A DNA stretch of 64,000 nucleotides from Mycolicibacterium malmesburyense. GTDB taxonomy: Bacteria > Actinomycetota > Actinomycetes > Mycobacteriales > Mycobacteriaceae. Position 1 is the stretch's first letter; each line of letters opens with the position of its first letter. The stretch lies in assembly GCF_001050015.1 (NCBI RefSeq), contig NZ_CVTB01000122.1, positions 12,941-76,940 of the forward strand, written 5' to 3'. The notes beneath the pieces were generated by a model. It ran no database searches, had not been told where the DNA came from, and saw nothing but the letters and a program-made list of their open reading frames with translations. This document shows positions 8,983 to 19,077 of the stretch, piece after piece. Position numbers and translations under genes: made by a program.

Positions 8983-9297
8983 GTGGTGACCCGCAACCAG
9001 TTCCGGCTCGAGTCCGGGAGCGATGGCGTGTCGCCCGTCGTCTCCGCTGTCGGCGAGATCGACCTCGCCAACGTCAACGAGTTCAGCACCGTGCTGTCGC
9101 GTGCTGCGGCGGACAATTCCTCCGTCACCGTCGACCTCACGGGGGTGACGTACTGCGACAGCGCCGCCCTGCGTGAGCTGTTCTCCGTTGCCGCGAACAC
9201 CAAACTCGACCTGGTGGTGCCCGCGAACGGCCCGATCACCACGCTGCTCGGCATCTCCGGTCTCGACAAGGTCGCGACGGTCACCGTCGTCGATTGA
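8983..9297 (+). CDS. STAS-domain anti-anti-sigma factor
   Basis: 104 aa, a stand-alone STAS domain. The phospho-acceptor site is in TYCDSAALREL, and the GEIDLAN segment near residue 25 is typical. It lies 198 bp after the phosphatase-kinase gene and 10 bp before the GAF-ANTAR gene, all on the same strand, so it is probably regulated by that phosphatase/kinase. Two adjacent GTG codons (8983, 8986) could start it. It is a different paralogue from the divergent STAS at 6274. Confidence 0.85.
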   Translation: MVTRNQFRLESGSDGVSPVVSAVGEIDLANVNEFSTVLSRAAADNSSVTVDLTGVTYCDSAALRELFSVAANTKLDLVVPANGPITTLLGISGLDKVATVTVVD

Positions 9298-9307
9298 GCG
9301 GATTGCC

Positions 9308-10114
9308 GTGCCCACACCCAGCTTTCAGCCTCGCCAGCATCCCGAGTTGATCACGCTGTTGCACCGCATCCTCGAACGCCTACAGGCCGATACTCCGAAC
9401 TCTCTCGGTGTGGCCGCCACCGTCCACGACAGGGGGCTCAACGAGGATCCGTCAACACTCGCGGCGCTCGGTGTCGAAGAGGAGATGGTCGCCGCGCAAC
9501 TGTCCGGTCTGGGCGGGCCGGTCGCCGACGCCCTGACACACCAGGTGCCGGTGTTGAGCCTCGACCTGTGGACCGATGAACGCTGGCCGGACCTGAGCTT
9601 CGACGCGGCGTCTTCGGTCGCGGACGGGAGCGCCGGTGACCTGAAGGCCGTTCACGGTGCGGCGGCGGTGCCGGGCTACTGGCGCGAGGACGCGGCGATC
9701 GTGTTGTCGTGCACGTTGTCCGAGCCGGCCTCGGCGGTCACGATCACCACGCTGATCGCCTACGAGCAGCTGGTCTCCGCCGCGTTGGTCACGACCGCCG
9801 CACAGAACGAGGCCGCGTTAGAGGATCTGCTGGCTGCGCTGCAGTCGCGCGGCGCGATCGAACAGGCCAAGGGTGCACTTATGGGTTTGTGCGGCTGCGA
9901 CGCCGAACAGGCGTGGAGCATCTTGCGCAGGGCGAGTCAGGAGTTCAACGTGAAGCTCCGCGAACTGGCGGTCGCGCTGCTGGAGCACGTCAGCGGTTCG
10001 CCGGCCCAGCAGCCGGGGATCGGCGAGCCGATCGCTCCGCATCGATCCGCACGCGACGCCGCCGGCCTCCTGTGGTCGGCGATGGCGAAGGACGCGGGCA
10101 AACCGGGACCGTAG
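9308..10114 (+). CDS. GAF-ANTAR domain RNA-binding regulator
   Basis: 268 aa from GTG at 9308, 10 bp behind the STAS stop. The N-terminal two thirds resembles a GAF sensor. Residues about 175-235 form an ANTAR domain (LQSRGAIEQAKGALM ... ACD-type helices ... FNVKLRELA). ANTAR proteins bind paired stem-loops in nascent mRNA and prevent termination. Co-location with the STAS/SpoIIE genes suggests a shared stress input, an inference from position only. The open frame runs 135 nt further upstream inside the STAS gene, but those codons look non-coding. Confidence 0.85.
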   Translation: MPTPSFQPRQHPELITLLHRILERLQADTPNSLGVAATVHDRGLNEDPSTLAALGVEEEMVAAQLSGLGGPVADALTHQVPVLSLDLWTDERWPDLSFDAASSVADGSAGDLKAVHGAAAVPGYWREDAAIVLSCTLSEPASAVTITTLIAYEQLVSAALVTTAAQNEAALEDLLAALQSRGAIEQAKGALMGLCGCDAEQAWSILRRASQEFNVKLRELAVALLEHVSGSPAQQPGIGEPIAPHRSARDAAGLLWSAMAKDAGKPGP

Positions 10115-10129
10115 CGAGCCGTCGAACGG

Positions 10130-11032
10130 TCAGGCCCCGCGCTGCGCCGCCGCTGCTGCCTCGGCCTCGAGTTGCTCCTCGAGCGCGCCCTCGTCGCGGC
10201 CCAGTGCGACCGTCGCGGCCGCCATCGCGACGACCGCGGCCGCGATCGCGATGGCCTTCACACCGCCGACGGTCATGTGCTCGCCCAGCACCACCGCGCC
10301 GAGCACGACGGCGACGACGGGTTCGAGCACCAGCATCGTCGGGACCGAGGTCTGCAGGGAGCCGGCGTGGAATGCGGATTGCTGAAGGAACACCGCAAGA
10401 ACCCCCAGCACGAGGAGCAGGTACAGCGCCGGGGTGGTCAGCACCTTGCCGACGCCGCCGTTCGCGAGAAGGAACATCACGATCTTGGTCAGCAGCGCGA
10501 CGACCCCGAACAACAATCCGACCGCGACCGCGAGCAGCACCGCGCGTTTCCACGCGTTGGTGCGGACCGCCAGGAGCACGCACGCCGTCACGGCGCCCGT
10601 GCAGACGACCGCGACCGTTAGCGAGAGCGGCACCGAGGTCTCGTAGTCACCGGGTCGGGTCTTGGCCAGCACCACGAACACCGCGAGGGCCGCGGTGAGT
10701 AGCAACGCCCACATCCACTCGGCGCGGGTGACCCGGCGGTTGGCGAGCCGGGCGCTCAGCGGCAGCGCGAACAGCAGGGCCGAGACCAGGATGGGCTGCA
10801 CCAGCAGCAGCGAGCCCTTGATCAGAGCGAGGGCCTGGAAGCCGTAGCCCGCGAGCGCGGCGGCCGTCCCGGCCCACCACAGGGGCCGGCGCAGCAGCGT
10901 CATCACCATCACGGTGCTGACGCCGTGCTCTTCGGGGACGTCCATGGTGGCGCGTTGACGCACCACGATCCCGATCGCCAAGAAGACCGCGGCGAGAAGG
11001 GCGAGGAGGACGACCAGCCCCTGATCTACCAT
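10130..11032 (-). CDS. DMT-superfamily (EamA-like) membrane transporter
   Basis: 300 aa with about ten hydrophobic helices in two halves and a charged Glu/Ala-rich tail, the usual size for a DMT permease. The start ATG at 11032 begins MVDQGLVVLL; the longer open frame upstream is antisense to the divergent gene and has no hydrophobic character. The family exports metabolites or drugs; substrate cannot be told. It converges with the ANTAR gene (15 bp gap) and is divergent from the small membrane protein gene at 11180. Confidence 0.8.
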   Translation of the reverse strand: MVDQGLVVLLALLAAVFLAIGIVVRQRATMDVPEEHGVSTVMVMTLLRRPLWWAGTAAALAGYGFQALALIKGSLLLVQPILVSALLFALPLSARLANRRVTRAEWMWALLLTAALAVFVVLAKTRPGDYETSVPLSLTVAVVCTGAVTACVLLAVRTNAWKRAVLLAVAVGLLFGVVALLTKIVMFLLANGGVGKVLTTPALYLLLVLGVLAVFLQQSAFHAGSLQTSVPTMLVLEPVVAVVLGAVVLGEHMTVGGVKAIAIAAAVVAMAAATVALGRDEGALEEQLEAEAAAAAQRGA

Positions 11033-11179
11033 GCCTGGCCTACCAAAGCGTCTCGCTCCTTCCCGGCCATGGTGCGCACATCGGACAAGCACAACATATG
11101 GACCGTGAGCCTGCGCGCTGGCTCTGCGGCGGCCATGTGCGAGGTTTGGTGCCCGCACTATCGGGGCATCAAACCGATC

Positions 11180-11530
11180 ATGAATTTGCGACGTGTGCTT
11201 GTGCTGGTCGGTGCGGTGGCCCTGTTGGTCGGGGTCGTCGCGATGCTCGTTCCGGTGTCGATCGGCGGACCCGAAGGTCAGAAGATCTCCTGCGGCAACG
11301 CCATCGCCGCGGACGACTCGGCCGCCAGCCAGGCCAATGCCAACGATCCGAATCAGCTGAAGAACCTGCCGATCATCGACGAGCTGACCGCGGATCCGCC
11401 GGACTACGTCGCGCAATGCCATTCGGCGGTGTCCAGCCGTCGCGCCTGGTCGATTCCCGTCGCGATCGTGGGCCTGGTGGTGCTGGCCGGCGGCTTCCTG
11501 GTCGGTGGGCGCACCGCGGGGGCGGGCTGA
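11180..11530 (+). CDS. Two-helix membrane protein of unknown function
   Basis: 116 aa starting MNLRRVLVLVGAV. Hydrophobic helices at about 5-27 and 90-110 flank an extracytoplasmic loop with two Cys (C37 and about C79), a possible disulfide. The loop motif KISCGNAI...D is common in short actinobacterial membrane proteins of unknown function. Upstream in-frame ATGs (11071, 11134) exist but would add a non-hydrophobic, Trp/Cys-rich leader, so 11180 is preferred. Divergent from the DMT gene by 147 bp. Confidence 0.65.
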   Translation: MNLRRVLVLVGAVALLVGVVAMLVPVSIGGPEGQKISCGNAIAADDSAASQANANDPNQLKNLPIIDELTADPPDYVAQCHSAVSSRRAWSIPVAIVGLVVLAGGFLVGGRTAGAG

Positions 11531-11575
11531 CGGCCGAGCACCGCGCGCGGGCGCGACGCTAGCTGACCGGCGACG

Positions 11576-11851
11576 CTAGCTGGCCTCGCGGCCCCCGGCG
11601 ACCACGCGCAGCAACGGTGCCTCTCGTTCGGGTGCGATCCGATCGTTGACGGTTGCCACGACCGTGTCGACCCGGTCGACCGCACGGTCGCACAGACCGC
11701 GGACCTTGTCGCTGGCGGTGTCGACCTCGTCGGCCGCGCTCAACAGGTAGGCACGGACGTTGACGCGTAGTCGCTCGCCGGCGGACCGCACGCGGCGGCG
11801 CAACCGATCGTCGATCTCGACCGTGAGGTAGGGCATCACGCGGAGCTTCAT
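11576..11851 (-). CDS. Small basic/helical protein of unknown function
   Basis: 91 aa. Begins [20 protein letters not shown], a strand followed by Arg-rich helix, then a long amphipathic helix with regular Asp/Val/Arg spacing (about 35-75). The beginning loosely resembles ribbon-helix-helix regulators, but I cannot support that assignment. Its start overlaps the stop of the MFS transporter gene by 4 bp (11848-11851), so it is made from the same transcript. Confidence 0.55.
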   Translation of the reverse strand: MKLRVMPYLTVEIDDRLRRRVRSAGERLRVNVRAYLLSAADEVDTASDKVRGLCDRAVDRVDTVVATVNDRIAPEREAPLLRVVAGGREAS

Positions 11852-13152
11852 GGACCCACCCTAGCCGCGGGCCGGCTCTCCGCGGTCTGAGCGAGCGGGC
11901 GGCCCGCGGACTCCCGCAACGTGAAGATCGTCGCGAGCGAGACGACGGCGGCGGCGATCAGATACCAGGCGGGAGCCAGGCTGTTGCCGGTCTCGGCGGT
12001 CAGCCAGGTGACGACGTACGGGGTGGTGCCGCCGAAGCCGGCGACGCAGATGTTGTAGCCGATCGAGAAGCCGCTGTAGCGGACGGCGGTGGCGAACAGT
12101 TCGACGCCCGCAGACACCGCGGTGGAGACGTAGATCGACTCGATGACGGCAAGGCCGCAGTGGGCGGCGATCGCGGCGACCAGCGACCCGGAGTTCAGCA
12201 GAAGAAACAGCGGATAGCCGAGCACCGCGAACGCCACCGAACCGGCGATGAGCATCGGGCGGCGGCCGATCCGGTCCGACAGCGCGGCCAGCGGCAGGAT
12301 CAGTATCAGCGCGACGAGGCTGGCCAGCGTGATGGACAGGAAGGCGTCGGTTTTCGAGAACTCGAGCGTCTTGATGAAGTAGGTCGGCAGGAACGTGAAC
12401 ACGACGTAGTAGCCGATGTTGAAGACGATGAACAGCCCGATGACTTGCAGAATCGGCCGCCAGGACGTCGTGAACGCCTCGCGCAGCGGCGATTCGGCGA
12501 CCCGGTCGGTCTTGCTGAGTTCGGCGAAGTGGGGTGTGTCGTCGAGGCGCAGGCGGATGTAGAGGCCGACGAGACCCAGCGGTCCGGCGATCAGAAACGG
12601 GATGCGCCACCCGTAGCTCTCCATCGCCGCGGCGGGCAGGAGCGCCTGCAGAAGTGTCACGGTGATCGAGCCGAGAAGGAAGCCCAGCACGCCGGACCAC
12701 ACCATGAACGTGATGGTCAGTCCGCGGCGGCGTTCGGAGGCGAACTCGGCGAGATAGACGGCGCCGCCGCCGTATTCGCCGCCTGCCGAGAAACCCTGCA
12801 GGCAGCGCAGGAGCAGGAGCAGCAACGGCGCCGCGACACCGATCGACGCATACGTGGGCAGCACGCCGATGAGCACGGTCGCGCCCGACATCAGCAGGAT
12901 CACCAACGCCAGCACCCGTTGCCTGCCGAGCTTGTCGCCGAGGGGGCCGAAGACGAAGCCGCCGAGCGGACGCATGAAGAAGGCGGCCGCGAAGATCGCG
13001 AACGTGTTCAGCAGCGCCGCGGTCTCGTTGCCCGCCGGAAAGAAGTTCGCCGCGATGAACGTCGCCAGGAAGCCGTAGATCGCGAAGTCGAACCACTCGA
13101 CGGCGTTTCCGATCGACGCGCCGGTGACCGCCTTCCGCACATCGCTTGGCAT
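11848..13152 (-). CDS. MFS symporter, ProP-like metabolite:H+ family
   Basis: 434 aa with twelve hydrophobic helices. Family signatures are visible: [12 protein letters not shown] in helix 1, the loop 2-3 motif [25 protein letters not shown] in helix 4 and SDRIGRRP in the central loop. The family imports small osmolytes or organic acids (betaine, proline, citrate, shikimate, ketoglutarate) with protons; which one is not readable. A GGGAGG-type ribosome site lies just before the ATG. A near-perfect palindrome sits 36 bp upstream of the start (separate entry), implying a dedicated repressor whose gene is not adjacent. Confidence 0.9.
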   Translation of the reverse strand: MPSDVRKAVTGASIGNAVEWFDFAIYGFLATFIAANFFPAGNETAALLNTFAIFAAAFFMRPLGGFVFGPLGDKLGRQRVLALVILLMSGATVLIGVLPTYASIGVAAPLLLLLLRCLQGFSAGGEYGGGAVYLAEFASERRRGLTITFMVWSGVLGFLLGSITVTLLQALLPAAAMESYGWRIPFLIAGPLGLVGLYIRLRLDDTPHFAELSKTDRVAESPLREAFTTSWRPILQVIGLFIVFNIGYYVVFTFLPTYFIKTLEFSKTDAFLSITLASLVALILILPLAALSDRIGRRPMLIAGSVAFAVLGYPLFLLLNSGSLVAAIAAHCGLAVIESIYVSTAVSAGVELFATAVRYSGFSIGYNICVAGFGGTTPYVVTWLTAETGNSLAPAWYLIAAAVVSLATIFTLRESAGRPLAQTAESRPAARVGP

Positions 13153-13188
13153 CCGACCTCCCGAAAGTAAGCGCTGCGCTGAGCAATT

Positions 13189-13209
13189 CGCTTACCGGGC
13201 CGGTAAGCG
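13189..13209. promoter_or_regulatory. Perfect inverted repeat, probable repressor operator of the MFS gene
   Basis: Arms CGCTTACCGG and CCGGTAAGCG around one central G form a perfect 21-bp palindrome. A further GTAAGCG occurs 22 bp away at 13167-13173 and can pair with the left arm. It lies 36 bp upstream of the MFS start, where a promoter would be. Size and symmetry fit a TetR- or GntR-type site. No regulator gene is adjacent. Confidence 0.5.
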
Positions 13210-13268
13210 CCCTACGACGATATCGGGCGCATCGGCGATGCAGCCACCGATCCTCGCTCACGCTGGCT

Positions 13269-13323
13269 ACCCGCGGCGCTCACGCTGACCCGCGGCGCTC
13301 CCCGCTGACCACCCGCGGCGCTC
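13269..13323. repeat. Three copies of a 13-bp GC-rich repeat
   Basis: ACCCGCGGCGCTC occurs at 13269, 13288 and 13311, spaced 19 and 23 bp, each followed by a variant of (A/C)CGCT. The tract fills the space just after the stop of the HNH gene (13327) and has no coding frame of note. Probably slippage-derived intergenic sequence. Confidence 0.6.
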
Positions 13324-13326
13324 CCG

Positions 13327-14712
13327 CTACCCATCCTGATCCTCCGGCGGCGGGTCGGTGTTGCCGCGCAGCAGCTCCTCCGGGTGGTGCAGGCGGTTGA
13401 CTTCGGGCGGATGGATGTCGTTACTCCAGGCCAGCCGGCCGGCGTCGGTGACGACCGTGCGCCAGCGACCCTCGCTGACCGCGGTGTGGTGGGGCCCGCA
13501 GCAGAAGAACAACTTGTCGGCGTCGGTGGCACCATCGTCGGCCCACTCCGGGCTGTGATGCACCTCGGAGTGATAACCCGGTTCGGTACAACCCGGCCGA
13601 GTGCAACCGCCGTCGCGCGCGTAGCAGATGATCCGCTGATCGGCGGTGGCTATCCGTTTCTGTCGACCGAGATAGATCGGACGGTCGGAGTGGTCGTCGA
13701 AGACGGCCAGGTAGTGGATCGCGTCGGTGGCCATCCGGATCAGGTCGCGCATCGGCAGTGCGGTGTCTCCGCCCGTGCGCGCCGGTCCCGGCATCGACAC
13801 GGACGGGTCGACGACCGCGTGGGCCGCCTGGTTCAACTCTCCCAGCGTGGTTCGGACGACGACGGTGACGGCGTGGCCGCGATGCGTTCCGAACTCACCC
13901 GACGCGATACCGGCCTTCAACCCGAGTTTGACGCCGTCGTGGCAGCGTTGGGCCATCGACCGGTCGTCTCGCATCTCGGCGACACTGCCGTCGGGCAGAT
14001 GCCGGCCCGGCCGAACCGCGGCCGTCGCAGTTTCGACGTAGCAACGGGTTTCGGGATCGATCCATCCCGTGAGCCGGGACATTCCGTCGCGTCCCTGCGG
14101 ACCGAGTTGCAGCCCGCGGCGCCGCGCGCGATCGTTCTCGTCGTAATGCCCGTCGGGATTGAAGATCTCGTCGATGCGCCGACCGACGACGCGCACCGCT
14201 TCGGCGTCGCTCTTACTCGCCTCGCGCACGAGACTCGCTTCGACCTCTGTGCGGTCAGCCACCGAGGTGTTTGACGGCAACCTGTCCATGCACTCGGTGA
14301 TCACTCGCAGGTGGTCCTCGCCAATGGTGCCCGCCTCGACGGCGTCGGCGACCGTCGGTAGCTCCGGAGGTATCGGCGTGCCGGTCAGGGCGGCGCTCGG
14401 CCGGATCCTCGCCGCGACCTTGAACCGGCGCCGGATCTCTCTCGGCGCAATTCGCAACCGGGCCCACAGCTTGTCGATCACGTCGGGGTCGGCGCTCTCG
14501 TCGGGCGGGCGGGTGAGATCCGCGAACACCCGGTACATCAAGCCTCGGTTCACCCGGTACTGGGTTTCCAACCGTTCCGCCATCATCACCCGGAACGGGC
14601 TGCCCACATCATCGGTGGACAACTCTCGAAGCTCATCCTGCGCGGCGTCGATCTGGTCCAGCAGCGCGAGACCTCGCTCCCGCGCCACCGCTCCAGTGAT
14701 GAAACCCGCCAT
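13327..14712 (-). CDS. DUF222/13E12-type protein with HNH endonuclease domain
   Basis: 461 aa. The N-terminal 300 residues are the helical DUF222 domain of the mycobacterial 13E12 family. The C-terminus has an HNH nuclease core: CTRPGCTEPGYHSEVHH with the paired Cys and the His-His catalytic/zinc residues, then CCGPHH. These genes occur in many copies in mycobacteria, often near repeats; the biological role is unsettled. It is flanked by short direct repeats on its 3' side and lies 113 bp from a 22-bp tandem repeat on its 5' side. All HNH residues look intact. Confidence 0.85.
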   Translation of the reverse strand: MAGFITGAVARERGLALLDQIDAAQDELRELSTDDVGSPFRVMMAERLETQYRVNRGLMYRVFADLTRPPDESADPDVIDKLWARLRIAPREIRRRFKVAARIRPSAALTGTPIPPELPTVADAVEAGTIGEDHLRVITECMDRLPSNTSVADRTEVEASLVREASKSDAEAVRVVGRRIDEIFNPDGHYDENDRARRRGLQLGPQGRDGMSRLTGWIDPETRCYVETATAAVRPGRHLPDGSVAEMRDDRSMAQRCHDGVKLGLKAGIASGEFGTHRGHAVTVVVRTTLGELNQAAHAVVDPSVSMPGPARTGGDTALPMRDLIRMATDAIHYLAVFDDHSDRPIYLGRQKRIATADQRIICYARDGGCTRPGCTEPGYHSEVHHSPEWADDGATDADKLFFCCGPHHTAVSEGRWRTVVTDAGRLAWSNDIHPPEVNRLHHPEELLRGNTDPPPEDQDG

Positions 14713-14824
14713 AGGTCAACGCTATCCACGACCCGGACACAACGAGACCGCTCAGCGCGGCATGACCGAATCTGTGGATGAACCCGACGTTGGGGATAAC
14801 CCCGCAGCCCCACCGGATTTTGTC

Positions 14825-14934
14825 GGTGGCCTGTGCTAGGCGGATCGGTGCCCTGTGCTAGGCGGATCGGTGCCTTGTGCTAGGCGGATCCGTGCCTTGA
14901 GGTAGGCGGATCGGTGCCTTGTGCTAGGCGAATC
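14825..14934. repeat. Tandem repeat, five copies of 22 bp (VNTR-like)
   Basis: Five head-to-tail 22-bp units start at 14825, 14847, 14869, 14891 and 14913. Copies 2, 3 and 5 differ by a base or two; copy 1 has one or two changes and copy 4 about four. The core of each unit is GTGCTAGGCGGATC. The last unit overlaps the TGA of the downstream end of the moxR3 operon (14933-14935). There are no spacers, so it is not a CRISPR. The period is not a multiple of three and the tract lies outside any gene. Confidence 0.9.
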
Positions 14935-15376
14935 AGAGCTCTCTACCGGACGCTTCCGAACGCGATCCGCCCAACCAGAACGGTCGCGTCGCCAGCGCCA
15001 CGGCGCCCAACACCGCGAGCGGGGCCACCAACGGCACCCACGGCAGCGACGGCGCCAACACCACCGCCGCCAGCGCAACGGCCGTGAACACCAACGCCGA
15101 AACGACCGTCGGCGCCGTGACGTCGCTCGTATGCCGCAGCACCAGGTACCCCGCCCCCGCCAATCCGCACAGCGCCGCAAGGACCGGGCTCGCGGACGCG
15201 ATGACGATCACCGCGGCCGTCGACAACACCGCCACCGTTGCGGCGACTCGAAACCAATTGCCCAGCAACACCATCAGCACCGCGAACCCGCACACAAAGA
15301 GCGCCGCATCGTCGGCCGGCAACGCCGCTGCCGCCACCATGACGAGGCCGAACGCGGTCGACAGCGCGCGGTTCAC
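14933..15376 (-). CDS. Integral membrane protein, last gene of the moxR3 operon (Rv3162c-like)
   Basis: 147 aa, mostly hydrophobic, with about four to five helices and a short Gly/Ser/Glu tail. Size and place after a DUF58 gene match Rv3162c of the moxR3 locus. Start overlaps the DUF58 stop by 4 bp (15373-15376). Function unknown; family context suggests a part of a MoxR-dependent membrane assembly. The 22-bp tandem repeat follows directly. Confidence 0.75.
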   Translation of the reverse strand: MNRALSTAFGLVMVAAAALPADDAALFVCGFAVLMVLLGNWFRVAATVAVLSTAAVIVIASASPVLAALCGLAGAGYLVLRHTSDVTAPTVVSALVFTAVALAAVVLAPSLPWVPLVAPLAVLGAVALATRPFWLGGSRSEASGREL

Positions 15377-16622
15377 CGTCGCCTCCGCACGGGCCTGCGG
15401 TGGTCTGGCACCAGTTGCATCGCCTGGTCGAGCGAGTCGTCCTCACGCCACGCCACGATGTCGACGCCGACGGTACCCATGTCCCGATACATGAACGACC
15501 TTTGCAACGACCACATCCGGGCCACCAACGCGTCGCAACCCTCCTCGAACGGGGCGCCCTGCAGGACGTCGACGGCCACCACCGTGTGGCCACGCTTGCA
15601 CAGGTCGATCAACGCGAGCGCGAACTCGGTGTCGAGCATCGTCGAGAACGCGACGACGATCGCGCCCGGCGGAACCGCCGCCCGCGGCGCCAGCGTCCCC
15701 GACGTGGTGTCGTAACCTCCGCTGACGCCCAGCATCGCGTCGAGCACCCGGTAGAACTGCCTGCGTCCGATGTCCGCGCTCAGCCAGCGTGGGTTCCGAT
15801 CGCCGAGCGCGACGACGCCCGCCCGGTCACCGCTGCGCAGCGCGCTCTGCACCACCTGCACCGCGCCGCGGGCCGTGCGCTCGGTCGCCTCGGTCGCAGG
15901 CCCCGCGGGTTGCGCGTAATTGTCGATCAGCACCACCACATCGGCCGCGCGGTCGGTCAGCCGTTCGGTGACGTGCAGGCTGCCCCGGCGCGCGCTGACC
16001 GGCCAATTGACCGTCCGCAGTTGATCTCCCGGCACGTACCGACGCACATCGGCGTATTCGACACCGGGTCCCGTGTGCCGGGTCAGGTGCGTGCCCAGAC
16101 GATCGAGCAGTTCGGTGCGCGGGATCGCGGTCGACTGCGGCGGCGCCATCGGGAACACGAAGACGTCCGCGGCGTCGACCACCCCGATCCCCTCGACCAG
16201 GCCGCCCCGTGCCATCACCGTCAGATGCGCCTGGAGCGGGTAGCGGCCCCAGCGTTCCGCGGTCGCCACGACGGTCTGCCTGTCCTCGCGCTCCCGCGAC
16301 TCGACCTCCAGCGTCAGTCCGGCCAAGCCGCCGCTGAGCAACTTGACCGCCTCGCCGTCGGCCTCCGCCCACATCGTGATCCGCGTCGGCTCGCCCTCGA
16401 AGCACCGGTGAACTCCAGGATCGGCGCACACGCGGACCGTCGGGACCGTTCGCTGCCATCCGACCGAACACAGCACCCCGATGAAGGGTGCGGCGAACGC
16501 GATCAGCTGCCAGCGGCCCCCGAGCACCGCGACCGCCATCACCACCACCGCGCAGGTCAACAGTGCGCGAGCCAGAGGTGAGGCCCGCCAACGCAACTCG
16601 GCTTCGCTGCGACGGGATTCGA

Positions 16623-16626
<4 letters not shown>
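15373..16626 (-). CDS. DUF58 protein, MoxR-associated (Rv3163c-like)
   Basis: 417 aa from GTG at 16626, which overlaps the MoxR stop as GTGA; a longer frame to 16701 would run 79 bp into moxR. Two hydrophobic helices lie at about 20-60, followed by a soluble domain with the DUF58 hallmark GPGVEYADVRRYVPGDQLRTV (about 200-220), and a von Willebrand-A-like C-terminus (VVVLIDNY). DUF58 proteins are partners of MoxR AAA+ ATPases in envelope-stress or metal-insertion chaperone systems. It matches Rv3163c in size (recalled 423 aa) and order. Confidence 0.88.
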
Positions 16627-17584
<958 letters not shown>

Positions 17585-17588
<4 letters not shown>

Positions 17589-18070
17589 ACCCGCTCCAAC
17601 CGTTGCAGGATCTCGTCCAGCGTCGCGCGGCCCGGACCGGGCGTGTCCGTTCCGCGTTCGGCGACGTTCTCGGGATTGACCCAGGCCCACAGGTCCGGGC
17701 CGAACAGCATCTCGCCGGTGGCGTGGTAGGCGACGCGATTACGGTTTCGCCGTTGACCCGTGGCCAATTCGAACTGCCGCGCCAGCATCGGACGCAGGTG
17801 GCGGTCCCAGTCGGTGCGGGTGGCCTCCGCACGGCTGATCAAGGTCTCGGTACGCGACCGCCAACGACGCAGCGACTTGGCCGCATCGTCGGAAAGTGTT
17901 TGTTCATCGCCGGTTTCGGCCTCCTGGGCCAGTTGCCATCGCAGGCCCAACAATGCCAATGCAAGCGCGGTTCCGGATACGACGAGAATGAGCTCGCGGT
18001 CGCGGCTGACGACGGCCAGCAATTCCGCCCCCGCGACCAACAGAAACGCCGCTGCCACAGACTTTCTCAC
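17585..18070 (-). CDS. moxR3-operon membrane protein (Rv3165c-like)
   Basis: 161 aa. Two N-terminal hydrophobic helices (about 5-45) are followed by a soluble helical tail. Starts with GTG at 18070 overlapping the upstream TGA, and ends overlapping the moxR start. Size equals the recalled Rv3165c (160 aa). Function not known beyond being part of the MoxR cassette. Confidence 0.75.
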
Positions 18071-19023
18071 GAGGCCACCTCGGAAACTCGCTGCGGCAGT
18101 TCGGTCAGCACCCGGTTGAGCACCCGAACCGCAGCGTCGCGGTGCCGCTCGCTCATCACGTGTGGTGAGAATCGCGCCTCCTCGAACAACTCAACGAGCT
18201 CGGTGGCGCTGTCCGAACGCAGCGCGCCGCTGGCGACCGCCCGCGCCAGCACCTCGGTCGGGGTGTCACACGCCTGCGGCACCGCCCCGGGAACCCTCGT
18301 CAGTTCGCGTTCCATCGCGGCGTAGCAGGCGATGATCGCCTCCCGGGGTTCGCGGCTCAGGTCACCGATCTCGGCCAGCCCTACCTCGGCCGCCCTCGCG
18401 AGCGTTGTCGTGGCCGTCGGTGCCGCCACGGGGGCGTCCGGCGCCTCGACGTATGCCGCGCTCGGACGGGGCCCCTGCCGCCGCGACGCGACCGCCGTTC
18501 CCACGACGATCAGCGCCATCAACAGCAGCATCGGCGGGATCAGGTAGTTCACCACGTTGCCGTCGGAGCCGTCCTCGACGGGCGGACGGGGGTCGGCCGG
18601 GTCACCGGTGGCCACGTCGTCGGGCGTGACCGGCGGCGGCGCCGTTTCGGTCGGCATTGGCAGCGACAACCGCGACAACAGCGCGACCACGGATACCAGC
18701 GCGATGAGCGCCACCAGCGCGACGAGCGCGAACCGCCATGACGGCCGCTCTCCCGAACGTTCGCTCCTCGGCAGGTCCCCCATGGGGGCGGGGAGCGGCC
18801 GTCTGTCCCGCATCCGCACGACGATCGCGAAGCCGATGATCGCCACCGCCGCGCACAGCAGCACGACGACCGCGGTCAGGGCCACCGGATTGCTCTCGCG
18901 TGGCTCCACCCGTTCGGCGGTCCGCTCCACGCCCGGGACATAGCCGCGCAGCGCCCAGGCGGCAAGCACCATGAGCGTGATCACCGCGATCACGCGTCGC
19001 GTCGACGTGCCGGTGGTGCCCAT
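18067..19023 (-). CDS. DUF4129 membrane protein, first gene of moxR3 operon (Rv3166c-like)
   Basis: 318 aa from ATG at 19023 (MGTTGTSTRRVIAV). Transmembrane helices lie near 10-25, 45-70, 100-120 and 160-180. The C-terminal domain (about 215-318) has the DUF4129 pattern REAIIACYAAMERELTR ... DTPTEVLARA ... ELFEEARFSPH. DUF4129 domains occur with MoxR/DUF58 and transglutaminase systems. The 54-bp gap to the divergent methyltransferase gene must hold promoters for both. Confidence 0.82.
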   Translation of the reverse strand: MGTTGTSTRRVIAVITLMVLAAWALRGYVPGVERTAERVEPRESNPVALTAVVVLLCAAVAIIGFAIVVRMRDRRPLPAPMGDLPRSERSGERPSWRFALVALVALIALVSVVALLSRLSLPMPTETAPPPVTPDDVATGDPADPRPPVEDGSDGNVVNYLIPPMLLLMALIVVGTAVASRRQGPRPSAAYVEAPDAPVAAPTATTTLARAAEVGLAEIGDLSREPREAIIACYAAMERELTRVPGAVPQACDTPTEVLARAVASGALRSDSATELVELFEEARFSPHVMSERHRDAAVRVLNRVLTELPQRVSEVAS

Positions 19024-19077
19024 GGCCCTGTGGCCATCCTGACACGGATGGCCTCCGGCCCGATACGTTCGACAACT

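Noticed and set aside
14825..14934. CRISPR array
   Set aside because: Repeats are directly adjacent without spacers, and no cas gene is present in the window.
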